A DNA stretch of 64,000 nucleotides from Mesobacillus boroniphilus (GCF_018424685.1 NZ_QTKX01000001.1:1054001-1118000); one strand, 5' to 3'; shown: positions 1 through 9,120, counted from the first letter of the stretch. A program made the numbers and translations. Notes: generated by a model not told the origin, from the letters alone.

Positions 1-13
1 TCCTTTTTGAAGG

Positions 14-413
14 CTATTTTTCTTGTATTAACTTTTCTACAGTTGGAATATCAGCAGGAGCCCATACCAGGGATAAAAGGTTTTCTCTTCGTAACCATAT
101 TAACTTCGAGTGTTCAGTAGCTGTTGGTGTTCTATGAACAATTTTAGCCCTTATTGAAATCAAGTAAACAATAAAAGTTTCGTATTCATGAACAATATCC
201 ATGTAAGGATTTGTATCTGTGCTAATTTGGCAATTTATTTCTTCAGATATCTCTCTTTTGAGAGCGGAAAAAAACATCTTCATTCTCCTCCACTTTACCA
301 CCAGGAAATTCCCACATATTCGGCAAAGACATAGAATGTGATCTAAGAGCACATAAGATTTCACCTTTCTCATTTTCAATAACCGCAGCTACTACCTTAA
401 CATGTTTTTTCAT
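14..413 (-). pseudogene. Nudix hydrolase gene with a one-base frameshift
   Basis: Read from the ATG at 413 (preceded by GGAGGAG), the first part encodes a typical (deoxy)nucleoside triphosphate pyrophosphohydrolase start ending in WEFPGGKVEENEDVF. The second part, in another frame, continues with SALKREISEEINC and runs to the TAG at 14. Together they give one Nudix box (G-x5-E-x7-REUxEE). The frames are separated by a run of seven T on the coding strand (plus positions 266-272); six would restore one protein of about 132 aa. Nudix enzymes of this type clean oxidised or non-canonical nucleotides. It may be a true frameshift or a homopolymer sequencing error; both halves are otherwise intact. 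Confidence 0.75.
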
Positions 414-615
414 TTCTTCTCCTCCACAAATTTTTCGTAGTTAATGATATCAGAAGCGCAGCTCAATACAAAATATGGATTCGTTGCTAAATGTAAATTA
501 CTTCTATTTCGTGTTACTCAATATGTTAAAATAATTTATAGTGTGAATATAATGCTTATATAGAGAACATATAATATTACATTAGAGTTGTTGAAGGGAA
601 ATTGGGGGGTTAACA

Positions 616-2556
616 ATGAATACTTATTGGAACTTTCCAGCTGCTACTGGTGGGTTAATCAATTCAATAAATAATGCCGGTCTTGAGACTTTCAGAGGGA
701 ATGCTTTGGAATCATTGACCAGGGAGGTTTGCCAGAACTCCCTTGATGCGGTAAAGGATACAAAGAGTCCTGTCATTGTGGAGTTTTCGCAATTCCAGAT
801 GAATACTAATGACTTTCCTGAGAAGGAAGAGCTTGTTGAGGTATTCCATAAATGTGAAGCTACTTGGAGTGGCAGGAATAAGAAAAGTGAAGATTTTATC
901 GAAAACGCTTTAAATCTGCTAGGCACAGACAAAATTAACTTTCTTAGAATTAGTGACTTTAATACTAAAGGGCTTGAGGGAGCACGTGATGGTGAAATCG
1001 GCAGTCCATGGAGCTCATTAGTCAAAGAAGCAGGATCATCTAATAAAGGTGAAAGCTCTGGCGGAAGCTTCGGTATAGGGAAATCTGCTCCTTTCCTGAA
1101 TTCGAATCTAAGGACACTTTTTTATTCATCTAATGATATTACTGGATATGAATCTTATATTGGCGTAGCCAACATCATGTCCTTCGAGAAAAACGAAAAT
1201 CAAATTACATTAGGTAACGGTTACTTTACACACAATGAAAAATCCCTTGCCATTCCTGGATCCTTCCAGCTTGATCCTCAATTTATTCGTAAAGAGACCG
1301 GTACGGATATTTATGTGTCTGCATTCGAACCTGTTGGGGATTGGGAAAGTGAAGTGAAAAAATCTGTTTTACATAATTTTTTCATTACTATTTTTCAAAA
1401 GAAATTGGTCGTCAGAATTAATGATTTTGAAATCACTCATGAAAATCTCGGACAGTTGATTCATGACCTGGAGAGCAGTGAGGAGAACGAGATTCTGAAA
1501 AACTATTTCAATCTCCTAAACTCTGATAAAACGATAAAACTAAAATACCCTGCAAAACAATATAAGAATGGTATTTCATTTGAAGAGGGCGAAGCAGAAC
1601 TGCTTTTGTTCAAAGGAGAAGATTTGAATCGACGTGTGTTAATGACGAGAAAAACGGGCATGCGTCTGTTCGAGCAAAAGAATATTAGTGGGAGCATTTC
1701 TTTTACGGGTATCCTGATGATCACTGGTAACCATATGAACAACATTTTTAAGCAAATGGAGAACCCTGCTCATAATGAATGGGCTCCTGAAAGATATGAG
1801 AAGGATCCGAAATTGGCTAAAAAGATTTATTCTGATTTGAGGAGCTATATAAGAAAGACGGTCAACGAGCTATTCCAGGAGAAAATTACAGATAGCATGG
1901 ATGCGGTTGGATTAAGTGATTTCCTGCCAAATAAAAATTTGCTTTCAGACAGTGGCAAGAATAAGACCGAATCCTTAACATCTTCGATTAAATCGCTTGT
2001 TTCTAAAAAGAAGAAGGAAGACCCTCTGAAAAAGACTGTTACAAAGGGTGAGCAAGAGCAAGAAATAGAGGAACAGTTAAAAGGTGAATTCGGTATTACG
2101 CCGACAGGAGATCAGGGTGGAAACGGGACTGGTCAACATAGTGGAGGCGGAGATGCTGGTGGCGGCTCAACTGAAACCGGTGAGAATAACAAACTGGATG
2201 AAAATGATTCAGGAGATCAAGACAAAAAGAGAGAACGTAAGCCAAGCAAGAAGCCGGTCCAAATGCAACAAAGGTATGCATGTGTTGATAAGAATGATGG
2301 GAAATACCGATTCATGGTCACTCCTCAAAAATCGCTGACAAGCGGTCGCCTGGTATTTAAGGTTATGGGGGAACAAAGTGATTATGATCTTCCAATCAAA
2401 AAGGCGGCAACGGATAACTCGGAGGTTTTAGTAGAGAAATATACTGCTAATACTATCTATTTGCAATCTCTTAAAGCGAATAAAAGCTTTATGCTTGATG
2501 TGGAAATTGACTACTCGGATTACTGTGTAATGGAGGTGGAGCTGTATGAAAATTAG
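616..2556 (+). CDS. GHKL-fold ATPase (MutL/MORC-like), first gene of a three-gene operon
   Basis: A 646-aa protein with a GHKL (gyrase/Hsp90/kinase/MutL) ATP-binding domain at the N-terminus: N-box RExxxNSLDA at residues 36-45, a D-containing G1-like motif SDFNTKGLEG at 113-122, and a G2 loop GGSFGIGKSAPF at 149-160. About residues 490-550 form a linker rich in Gly, Asp, Glu and Lys, followed by a beta-rich C-terminal domain of about 95 aa. GHKL ATPases of this kind are known from restriction-modification-like and phage-defence loci (the MutL/MORC-type families). The start is the ATG after GGGG at 604-610. It overlaps the next gene by 11 bp, so the three genes are translationally coupled. The exact family is not certain; ATPase activity is inferred from the motifs only. 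Confidence 0.8.
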   Translation: MNTYWNFPAATGGLINSINNAGLETFRGNALESLTREVCQNSLDAVKDTKSPVIVEFSQFQMNTNDFPEKEELVEVFHKCEATWSGRNKKSEDFIENALNLLGTDKINFLRISDFNTKGLEGARDGEIGSPWSSLVKEAGSSNKGESSGGSFGIGKSAPFLNSNLRTLFYSSNDITGYESYIGVANIMSFEKNENQITLGNGYFTHNEKSLAIPGSFQLDPQFIRKETGTDIYVSAFEPVGDWESEVKKSVLHNFFITIFQKKLVVRINDFEITHENLGQLIHDLESSEENEILKNYFNLLNSDKTIKLKYPAKQYKNGISFEEGEAELLLFKGEDLNRRVLMTRKTGMRLFEQKNISGSISFTGILMITGNHMNNIFKQMENPAHNEWAPERYEKDPKLAKKIYSDLRSYIRKTVNELFQEKITDSMDAVGLSDFLPNKNLLSDSGKNKTESLTSSIKSLVSKKKKEDPLKKTVTKGEQEQEIEEQLKGEFGITPTGDQGGNGTGQHSGGGDAGGGSTETGENNKLDENDSGDQDKKRERKPSKKPVQMQQRYACVDKNDGKYRFMVTPQKSLTSGRLVFKVMGEQSDYDLPIKKAATDNSEVLVEKYTANTIYLQSLKANKSFMLDVEIDYSDYCVMEVELYEN

Positions 2557-3391
2557 TAGTGCATATCCATATCCTGTGCTTTATATGAATAATGATGATT
2601 ATATAGATTCCATTTTTTCAACAGGAATTGAAGTGGCTGAGTCATTTGGTGAAGTGAAAATTAACGCCCATTTCCAGCTGGACAACAATGGGGTTAAAGA
2701 GTTAATTCAACAACAGAAAGCAGTTTTCTTAATCCATGTTGAGTGCGGTCAAACCAGTTTTCGACAAGTATATGAATCTTTCCATGATTCATTGGAAATT
2801 TCGATTCCTTCGAGTAATTTAAGAGGAAAAATCCAAATTCACTCTTTTATCATCGCTAAAGATAGAATCACGGATTATACCAATAATTCATTGAGCGACT
2901 GGTACAAAGGCTTTCCGATTACGTTTGAGAAAGGGAATTTCATTGGAATTGGCGAGGCGATTGAAACGACATTGTTTGAGGATAATGCGGAGCTATTAAA
3001 TTTACCTTCTATTATTACAGTGAGTAAATCTCAAAAGAAAGAGTTTATGGAAGTAGATTTAAATTCGAACAATATAACAATTGCACTCCCGGAGTATGAA
3101 TATAATCAATATGCTGGAAATGCTAATTCTCGATTGAAAAATACTATCTTGTCAGCGGTTTTTATGCCAGCTTTGGTATATATTTTTTCTAAAATCAAAG
3201 ATAGCCAAGGGGACTTTGAAGAATACACATGGTACCAGGTGCTAGATAAAATCTTCGATGAAAACAATCATAAACTCGAGGACGTTGGTTCTGATACTTT
3301 TTCTGCATTGAAGGCTGCTCAAATGGTCTTGAGAAAACCATTGAAAACCAGCTTTGAAGAGATTGAAAAACTCAACCATGCGGAGGAATGA
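2546..3391 (+). CDS. Unrecognised protein, second gene of the GHKL operon
   Basis: 281 aa, no signal peptide or membrane segment, acidic and rich in beta-type residues in its first 200 aa, with a more helical C-terminal third (from about residue 195, including NSRLKNTILSAVFMPALVYI). The start ATG lies inside the end of the ATPase gene and has GGAGGTGGAG just upstream. The end overlaps the next start as ATGA (3388-3391). I recognise no catalytic motif. The tight overlaps on both sides indicate that it works with the ATPase and the third protein, perhaps as an adaptor or sensor; that role is inference. Confidence 0.75.
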   Translation: MKISSAYPYPVLYMNNDDYIDSIFSTGIEVAESFGEVKINAHFQLDNNGVKELIQQQKAVFLIHVECGQTSFRQVYESFHDSLEISIPSSNLRGKIQIHSFIIAKDRITDYTNNSLSDWYKGFPITFEKGNFIGIGEAIETTLFEDNAELLNLPSIITVSKSQKKEFMEVDLNSNNITIALPEYEYNQYAGNANSRLKNTILSAVFMPALVYIFSKIKDSQGDFEEYTWYQVLDKIFDENNHKLEDVGSDTFSALKAAQMVLRKPLKTSFEEIEKLNHAEE

Positions 3392-4155
3392 CATTGAAAC
3401 TTAAATTTATCTCAGACGAAACTTTAATGGATTTAAGGACGAATTATGATGCCTATAAAGAAAACTATTATAAAAAGAATCATCATTGGTTCGATGAATA
3501 TTTTAAAGTAGAGGGAAGAGGAATAGAGTCTAGTATTTCTTTCGAAATGCCTATAATGAATTTAGATGAAGATTATTCAGTAAGTGACAAAGAGAATGTC
3601 AAAGTAGTCTATGAGGCATTAAAGCATTTAACAGTATCACAAGCCACCCAGGAAAGACTTTGGTCAGGATTGGCACACCTGCAGTTTAGAGATTTCGCCT
3701 TTTATCGGCTGAAGAATGAATTGCAGAGTGGAAATGATATACGAATCAATACCGCTATGTTCTTCAAAAACGGCAATAAAAGATCACTGTTCGTTCATAT
3801 CCTGGCACGCTTATGGTGGGTTGGATATATGACATACGATGAATCCAATAGAGAAAATCCTTATTGGCTGACAGACTTCTTTTGTGAAAAGGACTTCTCA
3901 GCAAGAAGTGTCGTGTTCTTTTCGAGCAACTTCACATCAAATCCGAACATCACAAAAGGAATACTAAAATCAATAATAAAATTGCAGAACAAAGGCATCA
4001 GCATAAAGCGAGATCATTTCGTTCAGGCCAACAAGTATTTGAACGTGGTTGGCGGAGCTATGATTCTGGATATGCTGACGACCGATGAAGTCGAGAATAT
4101 GATAGATAAGTATTTAGCTAAGTACTATGGGATTGAAGTGGAGCAGCCTGTGTAA
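3388..4155 (+). CDS. DUF6339-like protein, third gene of the GHKL operon
   Basis: 255 aa, soluble, mostly alpha-helical. Distinctive stretches are ERLWSGLAHLQFRDF (about residues 88-102), and LARLWWVGYMTYDE (about 138-151), which I associate with the DUF6339 family seen next to Z1, MutL-type and Vsr/DCM genes in restriction-modification-like islands. That family link is from memory and tentative. The start ATG overlaps the previous stop (ATGA) with GGAGGA upstream. It closes the operon and is followed directly by a strong hairpin. No nuclease motif is evident, so the effector of the presumed module is not identified. Confidence 0.7.
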   Translation: MTLKLKFISDETLMDLRTNYDAYKENYYKKNHHWFDEYFKVEGRGIESSISFEMPIMNLDEDYSVSDKENVKVVYEALKHLTVSQATQERLWSGLAHLQFRDFAFYRLKNELQSGNDIRINTAMFFKNGNKRSLFVHILARLWWVGYMTYDESNRENPYWLTDFFCEKDFSARSVVFFSSNFTSNPNITKGILKSIIKLQNKGISIKRDHFVQANKYLNVVGGAMILDMLTTDEVENMIDKYLAKYYGIEVEQPV

Positions 4156-4191
4156 AACATAAAGCATACCAATAGGGTATGCTTTATGTTT
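4155..4191. terminator. Bidirectional intrinsic terminator
   Basis: A perfect 16-bp inverted repeat (4155-4170 against 4176-4191, 5-nt loop) lies between the convergent GHKL operon and the minus-strand peptidase gene. Both strands carry A/T-rich flanks, so it can serve both. Confidence 0.8.
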
Positions 4192-4207
4192 ATAAACTAC
4201 TCTAACA

Positions 4208-5503
4208 TTATAAAAGTTCAATTGATTGGCTATTTTTTTCTGATCGAATTAACTTGTTATGCAACAAAGATTCAACTAATAATACAGTCTCAAATGTTGC
4301 TAAATAATCAACCGTTTCAAAGTCAGTATGCTCATTTTGATATCCGGCTGACAGGTTGACAGAGGGGATGTCATAATTGGCAAACACTTTAGCATCGCTG
4401 ATTCCTCCTGGGGTTACTTGCCAATCTTCAATGCCTGACAGTTTTCCTGCCTGTTCAAACAGCCTACCGAATTCATCAGGGCAGAAAGGAAATCCGGCAT
4501 TTGAAGTAACGATATCTCTGTTGCCTCTTCGATCAATAACAATCGCTGCATCAACATCCTCGATAAAATCCATGTCTATTCCACTTGAGCCGCGGCATCC
4601 AATCTCTTCTTCAACCGTAAAAGCCACTTTTATAGTTCCGTTGAAATTTGTCTTTCGTACTCTATTTAATATCGAAAGTATAGATACAATTCCTGCACGG
4701 TCATCTGCCCCAAGAATTCCTTCTGAGCTTCTTAAGATGGTGCCTTCCTCGATTATTTTTCGATCAGGGACAATCTCTTCTACTGTATCCATATGAGCCG
4801 AAAGAAGGATGGTTGGACCGGTTCCACACTCCATAAAGCCGAGAAGGTTTCCTTTTTTATCGATAAACGTGTGGTCTACAAGGCGGTTTAATTTATTTCT
4901 TAATATTAAACGAATTGCTCTTTCGTCTGTACTTGCTCCAGGAATGTTAAGCCATTCAATTAACTGAGTTTTAAAATTTTCTGCTTGCAGATTTTTAAGG
5001 TAGCCGGGATTATTATAAACTTGATATAAATTTTCAGCCATCTCAAGAAGTAGCATCTGATTATCTTGCGGATAAGCAAGGCGAACATTCTTACCGTCAA
5101 TTCTGCAATTCACACTAGCCGGGACGGCAGCTTTTATGATTTCAATCTGCTTGCTGTTCGGGAATTTTTTTAGAAAAATATGTGCAGGTCGGTTACCATG
5201 GCCATCACAAGAACCAAAGGTATGAATACCTACCTCGTTTAACCAGCGAACGATGCCACGAATGTAAGGATCAAAATCAGTCAGCGGCAAATCTCCTCCC
5301 AGCGGATCGACCAGCATTCCTGGACCAGGTGATTTTATTTCTCGGCTAGCCTCATGAATTGAGTTCATCATTGTTAAGTCATTCTCCAATGAACTAGGGT
5401 CCTCCAAAAGTCGGATTAATATTTGTGCAGCAATTCCTTGAGATGAGCCAATGCCATCTTCCTTTTGCAAACCATGTCTTGCTAACAGAATGTTATTTTT
5501 CAT
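4208..5503 (-). CDS. M20/M42-type metallopeptidase with an extra N-terminal domain
   Basis: 431 aa. Residues from about 175 onward form a zinc peptidase of the aminoacylase/tripeptidase (M20/M42-like) type: metal and catalytic motifs SAHMDT (235-240), GADDRAG (265-271), TVEEEIGCRG (296-305), VIDRRG (322-327) and NEHTDFE (390-396). Likely an exopeptidase or amidase acting in the cytosol on small peptides or N-acyl compounds. The first 170 residues are an additional domain with the Cys/His-containing sequence GSCDGHGNRPAHIF (97-110), absent from ordinary family members, so this is a fusion. Monocistronic, divergent from the TPR gene. Start ATG at 5503 preceded by a GGGAG ribosome site. Confidence 0.75.
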   Translation of the reverse strand: MKNNILLARHGLQKEDGIGSSQGIAAQILIRLLEDPSSLENDLTMMNSIHEASREIKSPGPGMLVDPLGGDLPLTDFDPYIRGIVRWLNEVGIHTFGSCDGHGNRPAHIFLKKFPNSKQIEIIKAAVPASVNCRIDGKNVRLAYPQDNQMLLLEMAENLYQVYNNPGYLKNLQAENFKTQLIEWLNIPGASTDERAIRLILRNKLNRLVDHTFIDKKGNLLGFMECGTGPTILLSAHMDTVEEIVPDRKIIEEGTILRSSEGILGADDRAGIVSILSILNRVRKTNFNGTIKVAFTVEEEIGCRGSSGIDMDFIEDVDAAIVIDRRGNRDIVTSNAGFPFCPDEFGRLFEQAGKLSGIEDWQVTPGGISDAKVFANYDIPSVNLSAGYQNEHTDFETVDYLATFETVLLVESLLHNKLIRSEKNSQSIELL

Positions 5504-5551
5504 ACAAAATCAGCTCCCTTTGTTTTGGTAAGCTAAGTTTAGCAAGCGTAG

Positions 5552-5568
5552 TGTGACACGGTGTCACA
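5552..5568. promoter_or_regulatory. 17-bp palindrome, TnrA/GlnR-like operator
   Basis: TGTGACAC-G-GTGTCACA is a perfect inverted repeat in the divergent control region of the peptidase and the TPR gene. Its arms match the TnrA/GlnR half-sites TGTNA-N7-TNACA, though the centre is less A/T-rich than that consensus. Regulator identity is inference. Confidence 0.4.
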
Positions 5569-5628
5569 GTTCAAAAGAAGGATTTTTGAATATATAGTGG
5601 AATTTCATATATATTGAGGTGATTCGCA

Positions 5629-6588
5629 GTGAGCGTAGGTGAGAGGGATTTTTATCCCGCCAAGGAAGAAAGTCGCTTAAAGGACGAATTAGGGGAAGCA
5701 AGGAAGAATAGGGATAGAACTAATGTTAACTTAATTGAGAAAAAACTCGTGAAGCTGTATGTCTCTCAGGCTGAATATTTTAAGATGGCGGAAAAGCCTG
5801 ATCCGTACATTGCGGAGAAATATCTGCAAAAAGCACTCCGCATTCAGGCTGATCATCCTGTTGCAAATTATCGGCTGGGGTTTTTATATTATCGAAACAA
5901 GGAATATGCAAAAGCCATTTTTCATTTTGAAAAAGCACTTGATGGCTCAGATGTAGAAGGTTTAAATGACACACAAACCCTTCTTACAAATATGTTTATG
6001 GTGAATTGCGGTATTCGAATTGCTAAAGAATCTATTTTAGAAGTTCGAAGTATTGAGGAGAACCTGTACTCTGATTTGGAAAAAGATAGGATAGATAAAT
6101 ATAGAAAAGAAGTTTTGGTGTTAGAAGAAGATATTTTTGAGAGAATGTTTTACAAAAAAAATGTGGATGGAATGGAAAACAGAATTAGCGAAATCGAATT
6201 TTCGTCATATCAACCCTTAGGCAAAGAAATATTATTGAAAATATCAGATCAAGGAAGGGAATTGATTCTTCCAGGTAGTTTCAGAATGAGTCTGAGCCCT
6301 GTAGCATTTTATATTTTCTATGCGTTACTAACCACAGACCATTTTTTAACTTATCGAGACATAATAGGGAAAATTAGAACATGGAGTGAGTTGGAAGTTA
6401 AAGAGGATAATATACGTCAAATAATTAGTCGATTCTCCAGGAACATTCCAACGTGGAATGAATACTTTCATTCTGCGAGTGTAATGAACCCCGAAACTAA
6501 TAGACAGGTAGCTGCAAATAAGTTAGCTGAAAGTGTTAAAACCTGTATCTTATGCAGAGGGGATGAGGTTCTGCCAGGGGAGTATTAA
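5629..6588 (+). CDS. TPR protein with a possible C-terminal winged-helix domain
   Basis: 319 aa, cytosolic. Residues about 60-110 hold two tetratricopeptide repeats (PYIAEKYLQKALRIQ... and ANYRLGFLYYRNKEYAKAIF...). A charged helical stretch follows. The last 110 residues (from about LILPGSFRMSLSP, then FLTYRDIIGKI and DNIRQIISRFSRNI) have the strand-helix-turn-helix order of a winged-helix DNA- or protein-binding domain. Start is GTG at 5629 with AGGTGAT upstream. Probably a regulatory or scaffold protein; no known gene recognised. It stands 130 bp ahead of the metalloprotease gene on the same strand and may be co-transcribed. Confidence 0.65.
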   Translation: MSVGERDFYPAKEESRLKDELGEARKNRDRTNVNLIEKKLVKLYVSQAEYFKMAEKPDPYIAEKYLQKALRIQADHPVANYRLGFLYYRNKEYAKAIFHFEKALDGSDVEGLNDTQTLLTNMFMVNCGIRIAKESILEVRSIEENLYSDLEKDRIDKYRKEVLVLEEDIFERMFYKKNVDGMENRISEIEFSSYQPLGKEILLKISDQGRELILPGSFRMSLSPVAFYIFYALLTTDHFLTYRDIIGKIRTWSELEVKEDNIRQIISRFSRNIPTWNEYFHSASVMNPETNRQVAANKLAESVKTCILCRGDEVLPGEY

Positions 6589-6717
6589 TGGTGAAATGGG
6601 AAGTGAATGGGCATACCTTGTGCTTCTTTTTGCACTTCTTATTGAATAGGTTAGTAGCTGAATAATGGTATTAATAGTTCCAGCATTTATTAAATTGTAT
6701 GTAGGTGGTGACATTTA

Positions 6718-7557
6718 TTGGATAAAGTGGAATTGCTGAATTTAGTGCCTAAGTTTTTAACATTTTACCTTCTGGCAACTAAACCTGATATTGATGAAGA
6801 ACAAAGATGGGCTCTTTGGAAGGAGAATTATAATTTTGCAGCGGTTCCTCCTGGAGACGATGGAAAAAAGATGGCCAGAAATCTGCTGGATACCGCTTGG
6901 GAAAGGTATGCTGATCATTTATCATTTATTGAGGATTGGACTCCCAATGAGGAGAAAGTTAGAAATTACCTGACAAAAGTTAAAGCATTGCTTGGTTATG
7001 ATGAGCAGATTGATTTAGTCGTCGTTTATTTCGTTGGGGGATTTGAAAATAACCCTTTTGTTGCTCCTTTTGATCAGAAACGTATGGCACTTTGTCTGCC
7101 AATTGAGAACGGGGATTCAGATATCTTTCTTTCACATGAACTGACACATATAGTCCATACACAAACGGCGAACCTGACAGGTGAGTGGGAACGAACAATT
7201 GCATCTACTATTTTGCAGGAAGGGTTAGCAACCCAGGTAAGCAAATCTTTAGTTCCAGGGCATCCAGATGAACAATATATTGAGCGTGAAAAAGGTTGGC
7301 TTCAATCTTGTAAAGAAAACCGAACGGAAATCCTAAACGGGATTTTTCCTTTTTTAGAAGATGCGTCTTCAAAAGCGGTAACAATGTTCACGTTTGGGAA
7401 TGGAACCACCAATCATGAAAGAGAAGCATACTACGTTGGTTGGGAAGTGGTTCATTTCCTTTTGGGTCAAGGAGTAACTTTTAAGGAGATGGCTAGTGTC
7501 CAAGAAAGGGATATTCCGAAATACTTGCGAAACATCTATCCAATGCTGTTGAGCTAG
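6718..7557 (+). CDS. Putative zinc metalloprotease (HExxH)
   Basis: 279 aa without signal peptide or membrane helices. It has the zinc motif HELTH at residues 140-144, followed 24 residues later by a glutamate in LQEGLATQ (E168) that can be the third ligand, as in gluzincin-like predicted proteases (DUF2268-type). Start is TTG at 6718 with GTAGGTGG upstream. The substrate is unknown. It follows the TPR gene with a 129-bp gap. Confidence 0.65.
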   Translation: MDKVELLNLVPKFLTFYLLATKPDIDEEQRWALWKENYNFAAVPPGDDGKKMARNLLDTAWERYADHLSFIEDWTPNEEKVRNYLTKVKALLGYDEQIDLVVVYFVGGFENNPFVAPFDQKRMALCLPIENGDSDIFLSHELTHIVHTQTANLTGEWERTIASTILQEGLATQVSKSLVPGHPDEQYIEREKGWLQSCKENRTEILNGIFPFLEDASSKAVTMFTFGNGTTNHEREAYYVGWEVVHFLLGQGVTFKEMASVQERDIPKYLRNIYPMLLS

Positions 7558-7793
7558 ATTGGAAGCACGAGGGACCTGGCCTGTTCTTAATCATTTCATT
7601 AAATATTTATTGGAGTAAACTGATTAATCAATGTACTGCTGAGTAAATTGATTAATAACATTCTGGATTTCACTCATTTTTTATGGGAGATATGGAACAA
7701 GTGGACCTTATTTTGATCCTTACGCTTTTCTGCTAAACAGGAGTCCCTTTCTTATCAAAGGTTAAAGTTTTCTTTGCAGGGAGACAATAAAAG
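7558..7793. other. Intergenic stretch, no gene seen
   Basis: A/T-rich spacer. Contains an imperfect direct repeat (TAAACTGATTAATCAAT and TAAATTGATTAATAACA near 7616-7660) but no credible reading frame. Confidence 0.5.
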
Positions 7794-7840
7794 AAAGACA
7801 CCTCGCATCCAGAATATATCATCAGGAAGAGGTGTCTTTT
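7794..7840 (-). terminator. Terminator after madM
   Basis: Stem AAAGACACCTC/GAGGTGTCTTT with a 24-nt loop. T-rich runs follow on both strands, so it ends the minus-strand madL-madM transcript and could also stop plus-strand readthrough. Confidence 0.65.
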
Positions 7841-7870
7841 TTTTAGTAACCCAAAAAGCTATTCAGGAGA

Positions 7871-8635
7871 CTAAGCGAAAATAACTTTAGTGATCAAAAA
7901 TAAAACTGATGGTGCCATTAGGCAGCCCAAGCCTGTATAAAAGGTGGCAGTTACAGCTCCATATGGAACCAGTTTTGGATCTGTAGCGGCCAGACCACCG
8001 GCCACTCCGCTAGTTGTTCCCATGATTCCGCCGTAAACCATGGCGGTACGAGGGTTGTTCAAACCAATATATTTCGCGATAAAAGGAGTACCAATCATCG
8101 TCAAAATGGATTTAACAAGTCCGGCTGCAATACTAAGTGTGATTACTTCAGAGCTTGCACCTAATGCAGTTCCTGTTACAGGGCCAACTATGTACGTTGC
8201 TGTCCCGGCCCCAATGGTCGTTAGGCTAACTGCGTCTCGATATCCAAACGCAAGGGCTACTATTACTCCTACAACAAAGGAGAGAACGACTCCAACAAAC
8301 AGGGATAATACTCCGTTGAAGCCTGCCTTTTTGATTTCGCTGAAGTTTGCTCCAAAGGCTGTTGCAACAATGGCGAAGTCACGGAGCATCCCGCCGCCCA
8401 TGAGCCCAATTCCTGTGAACATGCTCAGGTCTGCGAGCCCTTTTTCTCCTCCTGAAACAATTCCGCCTACATAAGCGAGCAATAGGCCAAGGGCAATAGC
8501 AATTGCCGAACCATGTATACGGCCTTTCGTCAATTTATCAGAGAGAAAATAAGAGATATACATTGTTAAACCTACAATCGCAAATGCAAGAATCAAGCCA
8601 TTTTTCGCAAATAGATTACCTGCTATTTCCAACAC
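7871..8635 (-). CDS. madM: Malonate transporter subunit MadM
   Basis: About 254 aa, a polytopic membrane protein with roughly eight hydrophobic segments and many glycine-rich helices, as in MadM of the sodium-coupled MadL-MadM malonate carrier. MadM is the larger subunit and works with MadL in the cytoplasmic membrane. I prefer the GTG at 8635, which has GGGGGTGAT 4-12 nt upstream, over the GTG at 8644, which has no spacing. Overlaps or abuts madL and is transcribed away from the regulator and mdc operon, so import and decarboxylation of malonate are controlled from one intergenic region. Confidence 0.85.
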   Translation of the reverse strand: MLEIAGNLFAKNGLILAFAIVGLTMYISYFLSDKLTKGRIHGSAIAIALGLLLAYVGGIVSGGEKGLADLSMFTGIGLMGGGMLRDFAIVATAFGANFSEIKKAGFNGVLSLFVGVVLSFVVGVIVALAFGYRDAVSLTTIGAGTATYIVGPVTGTALGASSEVITLSIAAGLVKSILTMIGTPFIAKYIGLNNPRTAMVYGGIMGTTSGVAGGLAATDPKLVPYGAVTATFYTGLGCLMAPSVLFLITKVIFA

Positions 8636-9029
8636 TCTGATCACCCCCTATAATGCTGCCTTCAATACTCTCATTTACAGAACCGCCTTTGCTTAAAAGG
8701 GGAACAACTGCCCAACTGATCACAACAGCTGCAACACCTGCGATAATGGCAAGTATTCCGCCATCGAGAGCCCCAGCCACATTCTGCTGGGCGGACATAG
8801 CAATGACTATCGGAATGTACATGCCGCTCCAAAATGCAACGCCCTCCTGGGTTTGCTTGTTTAATTTGTCTTTCTTTTTTAGATACTCAACCAGGAGAAT
8901 AAGAAACAGCATGGCAAAGCCAACACCGCCGACATTGGAGTCTATCCCAAGGATCAGACCTAGAAGATCTCCGAAAAATACTCCTGATAAAAAGCAGATG
9001 GCAAGCAAAGCGACTCCAAAAATGACCAT
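8616..9029 (-). CDS. madL: Malonate transporter subunit MadL
   Basis: 137 aa with about four membrane helices, starting MVIFGVALLA, a typical MadL beginning, followed by GVFFGDLLG. Partner of MadM in malonate uptake. The ATG at 9029 with AAGGGGA upstream is preferred to the TTG six codons earlier, which would sit on the ribosome site. Its 3' end overlaps the madM start by about 20 bp, indicating coupled translation. Confidence 0.85.
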   Translation of the reverse strand: MVIFGVALLAICFLSGVFFGDLLGLILGIDSNVGGVGFAMLFLILLVEYLKKKDKLNKQTQEGVAFWSGMYIPIVIAMSAQQNVAGALDGGILAIIAGVAAVVISWAVVPLLSKGGSVNESIEGSIIGGDQSVGNSR

Positions 9030-9120
9030 AACATATCCCCTTTTCAATTTTTTAACCAGAGACTAAGGAAACAGACAGAAAAAACCTGGGGTCTAGACTA
9101 AGATGGAGTGTTAACTAATA

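Noticed and set aside
2084..2338. 84-codon frame within the GHKL ATPase linker
   Set aside because: Out of frame in a repetitive Gly/Asp-rich linker, no ribosome site.
8040..8474. 144-codon plus-strand frame over madM
   Set aside because: Antisense to a membrane protein gene, which commonly leaves long open frames; no start site.
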